A DNA stretch of 64,000 nt. It comes from Rhynchopus euleeides. Lineage: Eukaryota > Euglenozoa > Diplonemea > Diplonemida > Diplonemidae. The notes beneath the pieces were generated by a model, which was not told the origin of the DNA, searched no databases, and saw only the letters and a list, made by a program, of their open reading frames with translations. A program made the position numbers and the translations under genes. The stretch covers positions 372,001-436,000 of the forward strand of contig OY723306.1 of the NCBI GenBank assembly GCA_963210315.1. The letters are read 5' to 3'. Positions 28,507 through 38,217 of this stretch are shown here, piece after piece (the stretch's first letter is position 1; each line of letters starts with the position of its first letter).

Positions 28507-29116
28507 GTTCTTTTTGGGGTGTGCGCCGACCAGCGTGACGTGCAGGATGTGCAGGCGTTGGGCACTCTGTTCGCGTAGCATTCCTCAGATGCAACTGAAG
28601 AATGTGCACCGACACACTACACGCTTGAATTGACCAGCTTAGCCTGACGGTGGGAGGGTGACACTGGGGCAAATCAAATCCCGAGAGACGGGAATCAGCG
28701 GAGCGTTGCCTATGCTCCTACACAGAACACGTTGACAACACGGAACAGCTCACCACACCCCCCCACAGACACACATCCTCTTCGGGATGTGTTTGTGCCC
28801 TGGGACCCACACAGTGGTATGCAACGCAGCGATGCAACTGCTTCCGATGTTTCGCAAAAAAAACCCTCACAAAACACGAATACAGCAAAATCGGTGAACG
28901 TTAAAAGCATTTGGGTGGGTGGAGGGGGCGTGTTGTGTGTGGAGGCAAAAGAGAGAGTTTGAAGGGGCGGGGCGTCTTCATTCTGCTGTGCATGAGCACG
29001 GGCAGGAATAAAAAAACACACACACATGAATCTTTTATGGAAAACGTCAGTGAACACCTGGGGGAGGGGAGCAGCAAGCTGCCCTTCCAGCCCATAGGCA
29101 GGCACGCCGCTTTGCA
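28507..29116. other. Intergenic, no gene seen
   Basis: Spacer between the orphan promoter motif and the LINE. Open frames here are short and of low complexity. Confidence 0.5.
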
Positions 29117-29134
29117 TACACACACACACACACA
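29117..29134. repeat. (AC)n microsatellite at the 5' junction of LINE copy B
   Basis: TACACACACACACACACA lies immediately before the shared element start CAGGAGGAGAGAGGGATACA. The matching tract at the 3' end is at 37736-37750. Confidence 0.75.
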
Positions 29135-29160
29135 GGAGGAGAGAGGGATACACGGGCAGA

Positions 29161-31545
29161 ATGTCACAGGCCGACCTCCACGGGGTCTCCTCCGGTAACA
29201 CCGGTCCCCAGGCCGGTGGCCAACAGGCCGCCCCCCTGCCCCCCCTCGAATTTACAGAGCCTCGCAGATACGAGCTCCAGCCCCTCCCCCCCCTCTACGG
29301 CGCCACCCACGTGCGCGCCATCCTCCAGCACCTCCACTGGGATGCGGTGCTGGACGGATTAGAGGGTGGCGTCGCCGTCCTCGCCGCCGAGCGCCCCCCC
29401 ACCCACGGCTCCCCCCCCACATGGACCCTCACGGTCAACGGGAAGGAGGTGGTCCTGACGGACACGCTGCTCCTCGAGGAGCAGAAGCAGCAGGAGGCGG
29501 CCGCGAAGAAAAAGGCCGAGGATGTAGCCCGCCTGAAGCGGCGCTACGATAGCGTCAGCGAGAGGCTCCAGGCGGAGCGCGCCGACGCAGCGAGAGCGGG
29601 AAGGGCCGCGAAGTCGCAGGCCAGTGGCGCCGTAGGACGGACCGGGCGAGGCGGCGGTGCGGCAGCAGCAGCAAAGCAGCACGCCCAGCAGGCGCAACAG
29701 CGGGTGACCAGGCTCCAGAAGGACCTGGAGAAGATCGCCGGGAGCCTGAGGGAGCTCGGCCACGACCCCGCGCCGACCGCCCCCGACACCGCCGCGGGTG
29801 ATGGTGTGGCCTGGCAATCCGAGATGCTGGGTCTGCGCCGCCTACTGCAGGAGCAGGACGCGCGTCGCCAGCAGTTGGAGGAGCAGGTGGGGCAGTTGCA
29901 GCTGGGTCACAACAACCTAGCTGATCAGGCGTCGCAGCAGGTGTCGCAGCTGCAGGAACTGCTGGGTTCCCAGGCGCAGGAGCACGGGCTGCACATGCAG
30001 CGTGTGGGGGATCGCCTCGGCCGCCAGGAGCAGCGGCTTGAGGAGCAGGCGACCCTGCTGCAGCGCCTCCAAGAGCGCAAACCCGCCTCCCCCCCCGCCA
30101 CCGCCCCCACGCAGGAAGCAGCGCGGGAGCTGAAGGAAGTGAAGGTGCACCTCCGGAGGCAGGAGGGGTCCCTTGCCAAGGTCGCAGAAGCCCAGCAGTC
30201 GCTGGGCGAGGCCGTCCCCCTCCTCCACAAGCGGGTCGGGGTGCTGGAGCAGGGGGCGAAAGGGGCGGCAGCAGGCGCCGACCTGCAGCGGGTGGCGACC
30301 GAGCTCGCCAGCATGGGTAGCCGCCTGGAAGAGCAGGGCCGTGCGCACGCGGCAGAGATGGCTACGGCGCGGAAGGGCTGGGAAGCCAGCCGCAAGGCCC
30401 TCGAAGACGACATGCGGGGCCAGCTTGCGCAGCGGGACGCCCAGATCCGCCAGGCGCAGGTGGAACGGGACGGCCTCGCAGCCGACCTGCACGAGGCGCG
30501 CAAGGCCATGCTAGGCCTGCAGGGAACAGCGGGTCAGCAGGAGCCCCTGTCCCACCTCCAGGCGCTGCAGCTCCAAGCGGAGGTCGACAAGGTCCGCGCG
30601 GACCTCGAGGCCCAGCGCGCGCTGGAGCAGCGACGCCTCGACGCCGCGGTGGCAGAGCTGCGCAAGTCGTGGGAGGCGCAGCAGGGGGAAGCCGTGGTGT
30701 GCGACCTGCGGCTGCAGACGGAACGCCTGGGTGTCGCGGTGAAGGACCTGCGGGCCTCCTGCGAAGCCCAGCGCAAGGAAGCCACGGCCGCCCAGCAGCT
30801 GTCGGCGCAGGCGTCCGTGGAGCAGGGGGCACGCCTCCAGGGCCGGCTGGACGAGGTGTGTGGGGAGCTGCGGGAGGCCTGCGAAGCGCAGATGGTGCGC
30901 CTCCAACAGGCCGGAAGGGAGGAGGGCGAGAAGGTGCAGCGCCAGCTGTCACAGCAGGCCAGCGAGCTCGGACAGAGCTGGCAGGGACTGTTGGAGGGGG
31001 TGCGCGACGCAGAGGAGGGCCGGAAGCGGCAGCATCAGGAGATGCTAAGCACGGTGAAGCGGGAGTTAGGCATCGACACGAGAGGGCGGAGTGGGTCCAA
31101 GGGGGCGAAGGGCAAGGCACCGCCGAAGCCCGCGGCCGGTCCGGCTATGGATGCCCCGCCAGCGCCCCCAGCCGCCGCCACCACCCCTTCCTCCTCCACC
31201 ACCACCTCCACCTCCACCTCCACCCCTGCCCCGCCCGGGGACTCACACAGCAAACCAGTGACACCCGTGGCACCCGAGACACCAGCAACAGCGAACGCTG
31301 CCCCTACCCCTGCGCAGCCAGCAGCAGTGCCGCCGGCAGCACCGGCGCCGCCTGCCCAGCCCGCCCCGCCGGCCCCACCTCTCAGAGACCTAGCGCCCAC
31401 GGCGGATGCCGGGGATAAGGCCCCACCGGGTAGGGAGGCGGGAGCCAGCAGGAACGGGAGGGTCAGGCAGGCCTCCATCACGGCGTATCTGAGGCCCCGC
31501 TCCAACCGCCTTACTCCCTACCCGCAGAAGCAAGAGGAGGAGTAG
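29161..31545 (+). CDS. LINE ORF1, copy B: coiled-coil protein with PIP-box-like C-terminus
   Basis: This protein of 794 residues starts MSQADLHGVSSG, like copy A. A conserved N-terminal segment (about 1-110) carries PPLEFTEPRRYELQPLPPLYG. It is followed by several hundred residues of Gln/Glu/Arg/Ala coiled coil (about 120-640), then a Pro/Ala/Thr-rich linker. The C-terminus has QASITAYL (770-777) followed by RPRSNR, close to the PIP-box pattern QxxIxxYF, and is conserved in copy A. The coil is 45 residues shorter than in copy A. ORF1 probably coats the LINE RNA and multimerises. Its stop, TAG at 31543-31545, is in frame with ORF2. Confidence 0.88.
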   Translation: MSQADLHGVSSGNTGPQAGGQQAAPLPPLEFTEPRRYELQPLPPLYGATHVRAILQHLHWDAVLDGLEGGVAVLAAERPPTHGSPPTWTLTVNGKEVVLTDTLLLEEQKQQEAAAKKKAEDVARLKRRYDSVSERLQAERADAARAGRAAKSQASGAVGRTGRGGGAAAAAKQHAQQAQQRVTRLQKDLEKIAGSLRELGHDPAPTAPDTAAGDGVAWQSEMLGLRRLLQEQDARRQQLEEQVGQLQLGHNNLADQASQQVSQLQELLGSQAQEHGLHMQRVGDRLGRQEQRLEEQATLLQRLQERKPASPPATAPTQEAARELKEVKVHLRRQEGSLAKVAEAQQSLGEAVPLLHKRVGVLEQGAKGAAAGADLQRVATELASMGSRLEEQGRAHAAEMATARKGWEASRKALEDDMRGQLAQRDAQIRQAQVERDGLAADLHEARKAMLGLQGTAGQQEPLSHLQALQLQAEVDKVRADLEAQRALEQRRLDAAVAELRKSWEAQQGEAVVCDLRLQTERLGVAVKDLRASCEAQRKEATAAQQLSAQASVEQGARLQGRLDEVCGELREACEAQMVRLQQAGREEGEKVQRQLSQQASELGQSWQGLLEGVRDAEEGRKRQHQEMLSTVKRELGIDTRGRSGSKGAKGKAPPKPAAGPAMDAPPAPPAAATTPSSSTTTSTSTSTPAPPGDSHSKPVTPVAPETPATANAAPTPAQPAAVPPAAPAPPAQPAPPAPPLRDLAPTADAGDKAPPGREAGASRNGRVRQASITAYLRPRSNRLTPYPQKQEEE

Positions 31546-31578
31546 GGGGGCGGGCATCCCGGCCAGCGGGGAGGACCC

Positions 31579-34500
31579 GTGCAAGCGATCGATGTTCCCC
31601 CTGGCCGGGGTGCCGACCATGTCTGGGGACGATGCACACTTGCCGCCGGGCCCCCAGCCGCGCCCCACCCCGAGAAACAGGAGGTCTCGGGGCCGACACA
31701 AACACCTCCAAATAGAACACCAAATAGAACCCCAACCCCAACATCGCCCCCAACCCCACCTAGACCCAGCCGAGCCGCCGTGTGGGCAGGAGATACCCAG
31801 ACAACGGCCCCGGAGAGCTGGAACCCCGTAGATGTGGCGTCAGGGGCAGGAGAACCCCGGCCCCTCCGTGGGGGGGGACAGGAGTACTCCCCCTCCACCA
31901 TAGAGCAGGACGAGCAGTGGCTGACGCAGGCTGCAAGGAGACTGATGGCGCTCCGGGTACCAGTGCCTAAGGATGGCAACTGTCAGTACGCCGGCCTTGC
32001 AGAGCAGTGCGCGGAGTGGACAGCAGAAGGGTTGCGTGCAGCGGTGGCGACATCCATGCGGCAAGACGCAGAGCGCAGGGCCTCGTACGTGCCTGACCAC
32101 GACGACCCGCAAGCTCCTGCATCCTACGACGACTACATCGAGAGACAGACGCGTCTAGGGACATACGGGGACGCGGCCACACTTCGGGTTGCGGCAGAAG
32201 TCCTGGATGCGCAGGTGTGGCTGCTCGCCTCCAACAGCAAGCAATACATGACCCGGTGTGGGAAGGGTGCCAAGGTGCTGGGGCTTACGTGGAGGCCCTT
32301 CCACTACGATGTGCTTCGCCTTCCCCTGAGCCTGGCCCGGGAGCTAGCTGCGACGCCGGCAAACCAGTGGACTATCCCTGCAGATCTTCCCACGCCCGCC
32401 CCAGCCGCTGCAGGCGGGGCGCGCGCACCTTCAGCCAGCCAAGGACCCACGGCGCCGCCGCCCCTGCGGCGATTGAGGCGCCCTGCACACCAATTATCAT
32501 CGCCCGGAGTGCTCAGGGTGGCGACAGCTAACGTAACGTCGCTGCAAACGCACCTCGGCGACGTGGCGGGACTGAAGGCGGATGTTGTGGCCCTGCAGGA
32601 AACTCGTACGCCGGACCCGAGCAAGGGCACGCACAATGGCTACTTCGCAGCCCACGGCTGGGCTATGCACTGGGGCAAGGGCATGCCCAGGGTCGCAGGC
32701 GCGAACGGCCGCGAACAAACGAAGCCCGGGGGCGTGGCTGTCATGGTGAAGGAGGGCCTGGTCGCACAGGTGGTGCAGCCGAAGACCACGCAGGAAAAGA
32801 AGCTCTACGACAGCACCCGCATGGTACACGTCGTGCTAGCGATTGGAGACGGCAAAACGGCTCTTCACATCCTGTGCGTCTACGGTCACTCGGGGTCCGA
32901 AGTGGGCGAACAGCGGGAAGCCCTCCTGCAAGAGACGCTCGATCACGCAGCTGGCTTGGGACAGGTGCCCGTCCTGCTGATGGGGGACCTGAACACCAAC
33001 CCAGAAACCAGCGCTGTCCTGTCCCAGGCGTGCCGGGTGGGCGGCTGGGTCGACGCGGCGACGACGCATGCGGACCTCGCACAGCAGAGAGTGCAGAACA
33101 CCTGCTGGGCATCGGAGAACGGCACCCGGCTGGACATCTGCCTAATGAACCCCTGCGCAGCGCCGGCACTGCGTCGAGTCGAGGTGGCAAAGCGGGGAGA
33201 CTACAACATACCCACACACTGCCCGCTCTTCGTCGATCTGGACCTCACTGCCTTCCGCCGCCCCAAAAAGATCTGCATCCTCCCCACCCCTTTCCCTGCG
33301 GGCAAGCCCAAGCTGGGGGACGCTGCAGCAAGAGGGGTGATGCAGGACGTACTAGCAGAGGGGGAACTACGTCACGGAGCGACGGCCGCGCAGCTCCTCC
33401 ACCGAGCTTCCACCTGCGGCGAGCGCTTCCTGAAGCGTGTCCATGTGGGCCACCTGGAGAGACAGGAAGCGGCCTACACGGGCAGGGCGGAGGGCTACCG
33501 TATGCAGTGGTCGCGGACGGCTACCAAGCACCATCCCGCTTCTGCACGGGGGGCAGGAGACATGAACACCCGGGCGAAGGACGGGCTGCTAGGGAACATT
33601 CGATGCCTGGTCAAAGAAGGCCTCAAACGCCTGCAGGCAGAAAAACCATACGGCCTCACGAACGGGGAGGAGCACGCCTGGAACGCCGCGAAGAAGCGCC
33701 TAAGGGAGGGCGGCCTCCCCCAGGGGCTGCAAGCGGCGCTGGCGAACACAACCTCGCAGCTGCCAGACCTGGAGATTCTGGAGCAGGCCCTCATCGTCTT
33801 GGAGGGGTCGCAGAGGGGCATGTTTGACAGGCTCCGCGAAGCGAGAATCCGCACCTGGAAGGCGAGGATGCAGAAGGCTTGGACATACGAGGCAGGGCAG
33901 GTGTTTGCGTACCTCGCAGATCGTTTCTGCGCCCCAGCCACCTTCATGCGGCGCGAAGATGGGTCCTTCACGGCCTGCCCCAAGGAGGCGGACGAGCTGC
34001 TGAGAAGCGACACGGCGTGGGGGGGATATTTCCGCAAGTACGCGACAACGCCCGAGCCCCGGTGGGACACCTTCCGCCAGAGATACCTCCGCTTTCTCCC
34101 CGAGACGGCTGACATGGAGTGCAAGACCATCACAGCAGAAGACGTCGGGAAGGCCCTGGCCAAGATGTCCACGTCCACCTCACCGGGCCTGCACGGCTGG
34201 AGGGTCCACGAACTGAGACAACTCCCACACGAACTCCTCAAGCTCTTTGCGGAGGTGTTCAACGAGGTCGAACGATCGGGCGAGTGGCCGGAACAGTTAA
34301 TGCATGCCATGATCTGCCTCATCCCCAAGCCTGGCAGCTCAGGCGAGCCTCTATCGCAGCGCCCCATCAGTATCACCCCTGTGCTGTATAGAGTGTGGGC
34401 AGCGATCCGGGTGAAACCGGCACTGAAGTGGTTGGAGACCATCGCACCGGAGGACCTGCACGGCTGCCGGCCTGGCCACGGTGCAGAGGACCTCATCTGG

Positions 34501-37500
34501 CACCTGGCGGCACGCATCGAAGAGGCCCACCTCACGGGGCGACCGCTGCACGGAGTCGCCCTTGACTTCAAGAAGTGCTTCGACACGGTGCCTATCGACC
34601 TCACCTTCCGCCTGGCTGCGGAGCTCGGATTCGACACCCGTGTCCTGCGCACCCTGCGAGCAGCGTACAGGACGATGCAGCGGCACTTCCGGGCGAGTGG
34701 CACCATCGGAGAAGGCTTCCTGCCTACCAACGGCATCATGCAGGGCTGCCCCATCAGTGTCGTGCTGATTAACGTGCTGGTGGGTGTGTGGATGCGGATG
34801 GTCGAACACCGGCAGGACACGAGGGCGCTATCCTTCGTCGACGATGTGTACGCCACAGCCTCCAGTCCGGAGGTCCTACAAGAGGTGGTGAACGACTCTG
34901 CGGATTTCTCTCACGACACCGGGATGGCTATTTGCGCAGAAATTAAGTCCCACGTGTTCTCAACATCCCCCGGGCCGCTCCGGATCATGTACCGGGCGAG
35001 GGACGGCGAGGCCACTCCCCTCCGGCAACGCAACAGCTTTGACTGTCTCGGGGCCATGCTGCACGCGCGCCTGATCAGGGAAGGGCGCACAGCGCCCCAG
35101 TCCGAGCGCATCGCCCGTCGGAAAGAGGGGGCGCAGCAGAACCTCCGCAGAACCTCAGCGCTGCCCCTGCCGGTGCAATGGAAAGGGCAGGCGGCTGCGA
35201 TGACGGCGGGGGCACGGCTGTATTACGATGCCCTCGTAACTCGTTGGGACAGCAAGGCCATCAGGCGATGGAGGGGCCTCTTCGTCGCCGCGCTCTGGTC
35301 TGGCCCACCACGCAGAGCGCAAGAGATCGTGCTGTGTGTCCTCCATCAGGCGCACCGGGTGGACCCCGCTATCGCTCCTCCCTACCGGCAGATCACCACG
35401 TGGGCCAAGCAGATCAAAAAGTGGGGCCACAGCAGGGTGCTGTCCGAGGAAGCATGGGGGAGCAAAGAGAGGCTTGAGGGGACAGGCCCCCTTGCGCTCT
35501 TCTGGGCTGCCCTGCAAGGGATAGGATGGCGCTGGAGTACGGCGACCACCCTGGCCTACACGGACGAGGCTGGTCGCGCTGTCACCTTCGACCCTGTTGC
35601 AGCAACGCCGAGCGCCTGGGCGATCTTCGCGCACGACCTCCGCCAAACCCTGCGAAACGCCACGGCGGGGAAGCTGGCTGAACGCAGAGAGGACTTCCAA
35701 GGAGCAGAGCACGGCATTGACGGAAGGGTGACACGTTGCGTCCTGGAGGGGGAGGGCGCCGCAATTACGGGATACCAGCGAGGCCTCCTCCGCTCTGTCA
35801 TTGCAGGGGCGGTGCCTGCCCGAGGGCGCACGGGCCTGGGGGAGGTGTGCCGGTACTGCACAGCTGGGGCCCCGGAGACGGTGTCGCACCTATGGTGGGA
35901 CTGCGCGGCATGGGAGCCGGTCCGCCAGAAACACCCCGTAGCAGCGAGGGACCGAACTGCCTGGCCGGCATGCCTGGCGCAGTGTGGGGTAGCGCCCGTG
36001 TACAGATACGGCGTTCCGGAGAACGAGCAGCCGCTGCCCATGTCTTTTGCTGACAGAATCACCACCGTGGCGCAGCTGCACCGCTACTTCATCGCAGTCT
36101 TGGCGGCGCGACAGGAGAAGGACGGGCTGCTCGACCGCTCTGTACGCCACCACCGCACTACAGTCTACCCCTGGGAGTGGAGCACCCCCACCCCCGAGAG
36201 TGCCTGCATCCCTGCACTGGCGCCATCCGAAGTCAAGCAGACGTGGGGCAAGCGGCCCCCAGGCATGTGGGTGGCTCTCTGCGACTGGCTAAGGGGCCTG
36301 AAGTGGGGACCGCAGGGGGGTGAGCAAACTGTGACCCTGATGGAGCTAGCCGTGGACTTCGAGCTGTCGACGGGCCTCACCCTCCCAGACACCGTGACAC
36401 GCCGCATCCGCCCCCCTACCCACGTGGACCCGAATAAGAAGGGTGCGAGGGAGGCCCGCCCGCGCATTCCTGCAGACACGGCCCCGGGGCTCACCCTGTA
36501 CTTTGACGGTGGCGCGCGCGACAACGGCACCCCCTTCGCTGTGGCGGGGGCAGGGGCGGTGCTGTACCAAGACGGCTGCAAGGTCTCAGAGAAAGTGCTC
36601 CCGCTGCTGAACGTGCGTAGCAACAACATTGCTGAGTACGAGGCGCTACGAGCAGGCCTGCGCCTCCTCGAGAGGGGCGATGCCCCTGAGGGCCCAGTCA
36701 CAGTGCGAGGCGACTCCCAGGTGGTGCTGCGGCAGCTCCGAGGGGAATCCCTGTGCCGGGATGCCGCCCTCCGTCCTCTTTTCCTCAGCACGTCCGCGCT
36801 GGCTGCGGACCTCCAACCGAGGTTCACTCTCACGTATGAGCATGTGAAGAGGGAATCCAACACCGATGCTGACGCCCTCAGCAACGCCGCGATGGATGAG
36901 GCTGAAAGGCTGGGGGCCTCGCGGCAGAAGCTCCAGCAGGACCTCACGGTGTTCCAGAGCAGTATCCTAGGGAAAGCCGCCTCGCTGAAAGGACTCTGCA
37001 GTATGGTGACGAAAGTGGGCAAAGGGCCCTGGCATTGCGGTCATGCTGCCAACTCAACGGTCCTCACGGCTCTCGGCGGAACTGTGGCGGCGGGCCTGTC
37101 GAGGAGGGCCCAACTGAACCCTGCCACTGAATCGGTGATGCGCAGCCTCCAAGCACACCTGGCTGAGCCAGTCCACAGCCGGCAAGATACGGTATTCCAT
37201 GACCGCGGAATGGCGTGGGCCGCCACCTTCGCCCCACAGCCGCACTACCCAGAGGGCTGGCAGCAGCCGGCCCAGCAGTGGGCGGCGCGCGGTCGGCAGG
37301 CCAACAGCCGGGTGGGACGCCCATGGGAGCGGAGGGGCGCTGCCCCCCGTACTGCCCCCCCTGGTGCCAGGAGGAACGCAAAGGTGCTTGCCTGCAAGTT
37401 GCATTGGAAGCCCCGTTGCTCGGCATGCCAAAAGCGACGCCTCCCAGAGGAGGTGTGCTGCCGCAACCACCACAAAGAGGGGGACGGGCTCCCGGTCACT

Positions 37501-37677
37501 ATGGGCTTCTGCAAACGCCACAGCATGGACCGATGCGGTGACTGCTACAGCGATGGCAAATCACTAACACATTGCTGCCACACACACCACGCTGGCTATG
37601 CTGCACGCCCTCCTCCCCGGAGTGGCACTGAGTTGGCCCCACACTCTAACCCGAGTGGGGCCTCCGCTGTGACGTAG
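31579..37677 (+). CDS. LINE ORF2, copy B: OTU-like protease, APE endonuclease, reverse transcriptase, RNase H
   Basis: About 2,030 codons, numbered here from 31579, though the frame is open from the ORF1 TAG onward. The first in-frame ATG is at 31945. The OTU-like domain has DGNC with Cys135 and HYD with His242. The APE endonuclease spans about 312-560 (ANVTSLQ, Glu341 in LQETR, GDLN at 469-472). The reverse transcriptase spans about 845-1120, with Asp996 in LDFKKCFD and FVDD at 1086-1089. RNase H type I has Asp1643, Glu1686, Asp1712 and Asp1763 or Asp1765. A Cys/His-rich tail with many CxxC and HxxC pairs (about 1955-2020) could bind nucleic acid. Together these nick target DNA, copy the RNA and remove it. 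The OTU domain could cleave ubiquitin or process the polyprotein. Confidence 0.92.
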   Translation: MQAIDVPPGRGADHVWGRCTLAAGPPAAPHPEKQEVSGPTQTPPNRTPNRTPTPTSPPTPPRPSRAAVWAGDTQTTAPESWNPVDVASGAGEPRPLRGGGQEYSPSTIEQDEQWLTQAARRLMALRVPVPKDGNCQYAGLAEQCAEWTAEGLRAAVATSMRQDAERRASYVPDHDDPQAPASYDDYIERQTRLGTYGDAATLRVAAEVLDAQVWLLASNSKQYMTRCGKGAKVLGLTWRPFHYDVLRLPLSLARELAATPANQWTIPADLPTPAPAAAGGARAPSASQGPTAPPPLRRLRRPAHQLSSPGVLRVATANVTSLQTHLGDVAGLKADVVALQETRTPDPSKGTHNGYFAAHGWAMHWGKGMPRVAGANGREQTKPGGVAVMVKEGLVAQVVQPKTTQEKKLYDSTRMVHVVLAIGDGKTALHILCVYGHSGSEVGEQREALLQETLDHAAGLGQVPVLLMGDLNTNPETSAVLSQACRVGGWVDAATTHADLAQQRVQNTCWASENGTRLDICLMNPCAAPALRRVEVAKRGDYNIPTHCPLFVDLDLTAFRRPKKICILPTPFPAGKPKLGDAAARGVMQDVLAEGELRHGATAAQLLHRASTCGERFLKRVHVGHLERQEAAYTGRAEGYRMQWSRTATKHHPASARGAGDMNTRAKDGLLGNIRCLVKEGLKRLQAEKPYGLTNGEEHAWNAAKKRLREGGLPQGLQAALANTTSQLPDLEILEQALIVLEGSQRGMFDRLREARIRTWKARMQKAWTYEAGQVFAYLADRFCAPATFMRREDGSFTACPKEADELLRSDTAWGGYFRKYATTPEPRWDTFRQRYLRFLPETADMECKTITAEDVGKALAKMSTSTSPGLHGWRVHELRQLPHELLKLFAEVFNEVERSGEWPEQLMHAMICLIPKPGSSGEPLSQRPISITPVLYRVWAAIRVKPALKWLETIAPEDLHGCRPGHGAEDLIWHLAARIEEAHLTGRPLHGVALDFKKCFDTVPIDLTFRLAAELGFDTRVLRTLRAAYRTMQRHFRASGTIGEGFLPTNGIMQGCPISVVLINVLVGVWMRMVEHRQDTRALSFVDDVYATASSPEVLQEVVNDSADFSHDTGMAICAEIKSHVFSTSPGPLRIMYRARDGEATPLRQRNSFDCLGAMLHARLIREGRTAPQSERIARRKEGAQQNLRRTSALPLPVQWKGQAAAMTAGARLYYDALVTRWDSKAIRRWRGLFVAALWSGPPRRAQEIVLCVLHQAHRVDPAIAPPYRQITTWAKQIKKWGHSRVLSEEAWGSKERLEGTGPLALFWAALQGIGWRWSTATTLAYTDEAGRAVTFDPVAATPSAWAIFAHDLRQTLRNATAGKLAERREDFQGAEHGIDGRVTRCVLEGEGAAITGYQRGLLRSVIAGAVPARGRTGLGEVCRYCTAGAPETVSHLWWDCAAWEPVRQKHPVAARDRTAWPACLAQCGVAPVYRYGVPENEQPLPMSFADRITTVAQLHRYFIAVLAARQEKDGLLDRSVRHHRTTVYPWEWSTPTPESACIPALAPSEVKQTWGKRPPGMWVALCDWLRGLKWGPQGGEQTVTLMELAVDFELSTGLTLPDTVTRRIRPPTHVDPNKKGAREARPRIPADTAPGLTLYFDGGARDNGTPFAVAGAGAVLYQDGCKVSEKVLPLLNVRSNNIAEYEALRAGLRLLERGDAPEGPVTVRGDSQVVLRQLRGESLCRDAALRPLFLSTSALAADLQPRFTLTYEHVKRESNTDADALSNAAMDEAERLGASRQKLQQDLTVFQSSILGKAASLKGLCSMVTKVGKGPWHCGHAANSTVLTALGGTVAAGLSRRAQLNPATESVMRSLQAHLAEPVHSRQDTVFHDRGMAWAATFAPQPHYPEGWQQPAQQWAARGRQANSRVGRPWERRGAAPRTAPPGARRNAKVLACKLHWKPRCSACQKRRLPEEVCCRNHHKEGDGLPVTMGFCKRHSMDRCGDCYSDGKSLTHCCHTHHAGYAARPPPRSGTELAPHSNPSGASAVT

Positions 37678-37735
37678 AAGTGGGCGGGGGTGGGCAATGA
37701 TCCGCGCAGGATCTCCCCACACAAAACGTGGTCAC

Positions 37736-37750
37736 CACACACACACAAAC
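37736..37750. repeat. (AC)n tract at the 3' junction of LINE copy B
   Basis: CACACACACACAAAC follows the 3' UTR and mirrors the (AC)n at the 5' junction, as expected for insertion within a microsatellite. Confidence 0.65.
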
Positions 37751-38217
37751 AACAGCCACGGCATCCAGTGAAGTTCCTGGAGCCTGAGAAGCAGATCCCC
37801 TCACCGCCAGTTGAAAAAAGAAATAGACTTCGTGGGCCTTCCACGTCAAGGGAGGGGGGGGGGGCAGGGGGAGTGTTGTGTGAAGACCGTGCCTATGGGC
37901 ACGGTGATACCGTGGGGGATGATGACACCTCTCTTCTCTTTCCAGCGTTCACAGGGGGTACTGTGGAAGCTGTCCGCATCCATTGGCCCCGCCCGAACCA
38001 CCCGTTCTGCACCGACCCCCTGCAATGTCTCCATCTCTCTCTCATTTGCCCTGAGCCCGCCTTCACACATTCCCCCCAGGGCACCTGCACTATTCAGTCT
38101 TCAGGAAGACGTGGTCAAACAACACCACCGCGCCGCCATCACCGCTCGTCAGACCCTCTTTTCTGGTGTCGACAAATCACATGCCAGGGCAGCACATCAC
38201 GGGGTGGGGCGCCCTTC
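37751..38217. other. Intergenic, no gene seen
   Basis: Spacer between the LINE 3' end and the helicase stop codon, probably including the helicase 3' UTR. No supported reading frame. Confidence 0.5.

Larger units (their letters stand above)
29135..37735 (+). mobile_element. Non-LTR retrotransposon (LINE), copy B, apparently full length
   Basis: About 8.6 kb: a 26-base leader, ORF1 (29161-31545), ORF2 in the same frame after one TAG (to 37677), and a 3' UTR of about 60 bases. It is bounded on both sides by (AC)n tracts. No long terminal repeats and no long poly(A) tail are seen. Domain order OTU - APE - RT - RNase H - Cys/His tail excludes R2-like elements with only a restriction-like endonuclease. 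OTU-type proteases are known from some LINEs of algae and oomycetes (for example Dualen-type), but I see no second endonuclease here. Both frames are open throughout, so it is recent or selected. Confidence 0.92.

Noticed and set aside
31579-31581. GTG at 31579 as the true ORF2 start codon
   Set aside because: Non-AUG starts are rare in eukaryotes and copy A has GCG at the matching codon, so it is only a nominal left boundary. Readthrough of the upstream TAG or a later start is more likely.
29135-37735. LTR retrotransposon or virus-like interpretation of the RT-RNase H element
   Set aside because: No terminal repeats, no integrase or aspartic protease, and an APE endonuclease upstream of the RT is a LINE hallmark.
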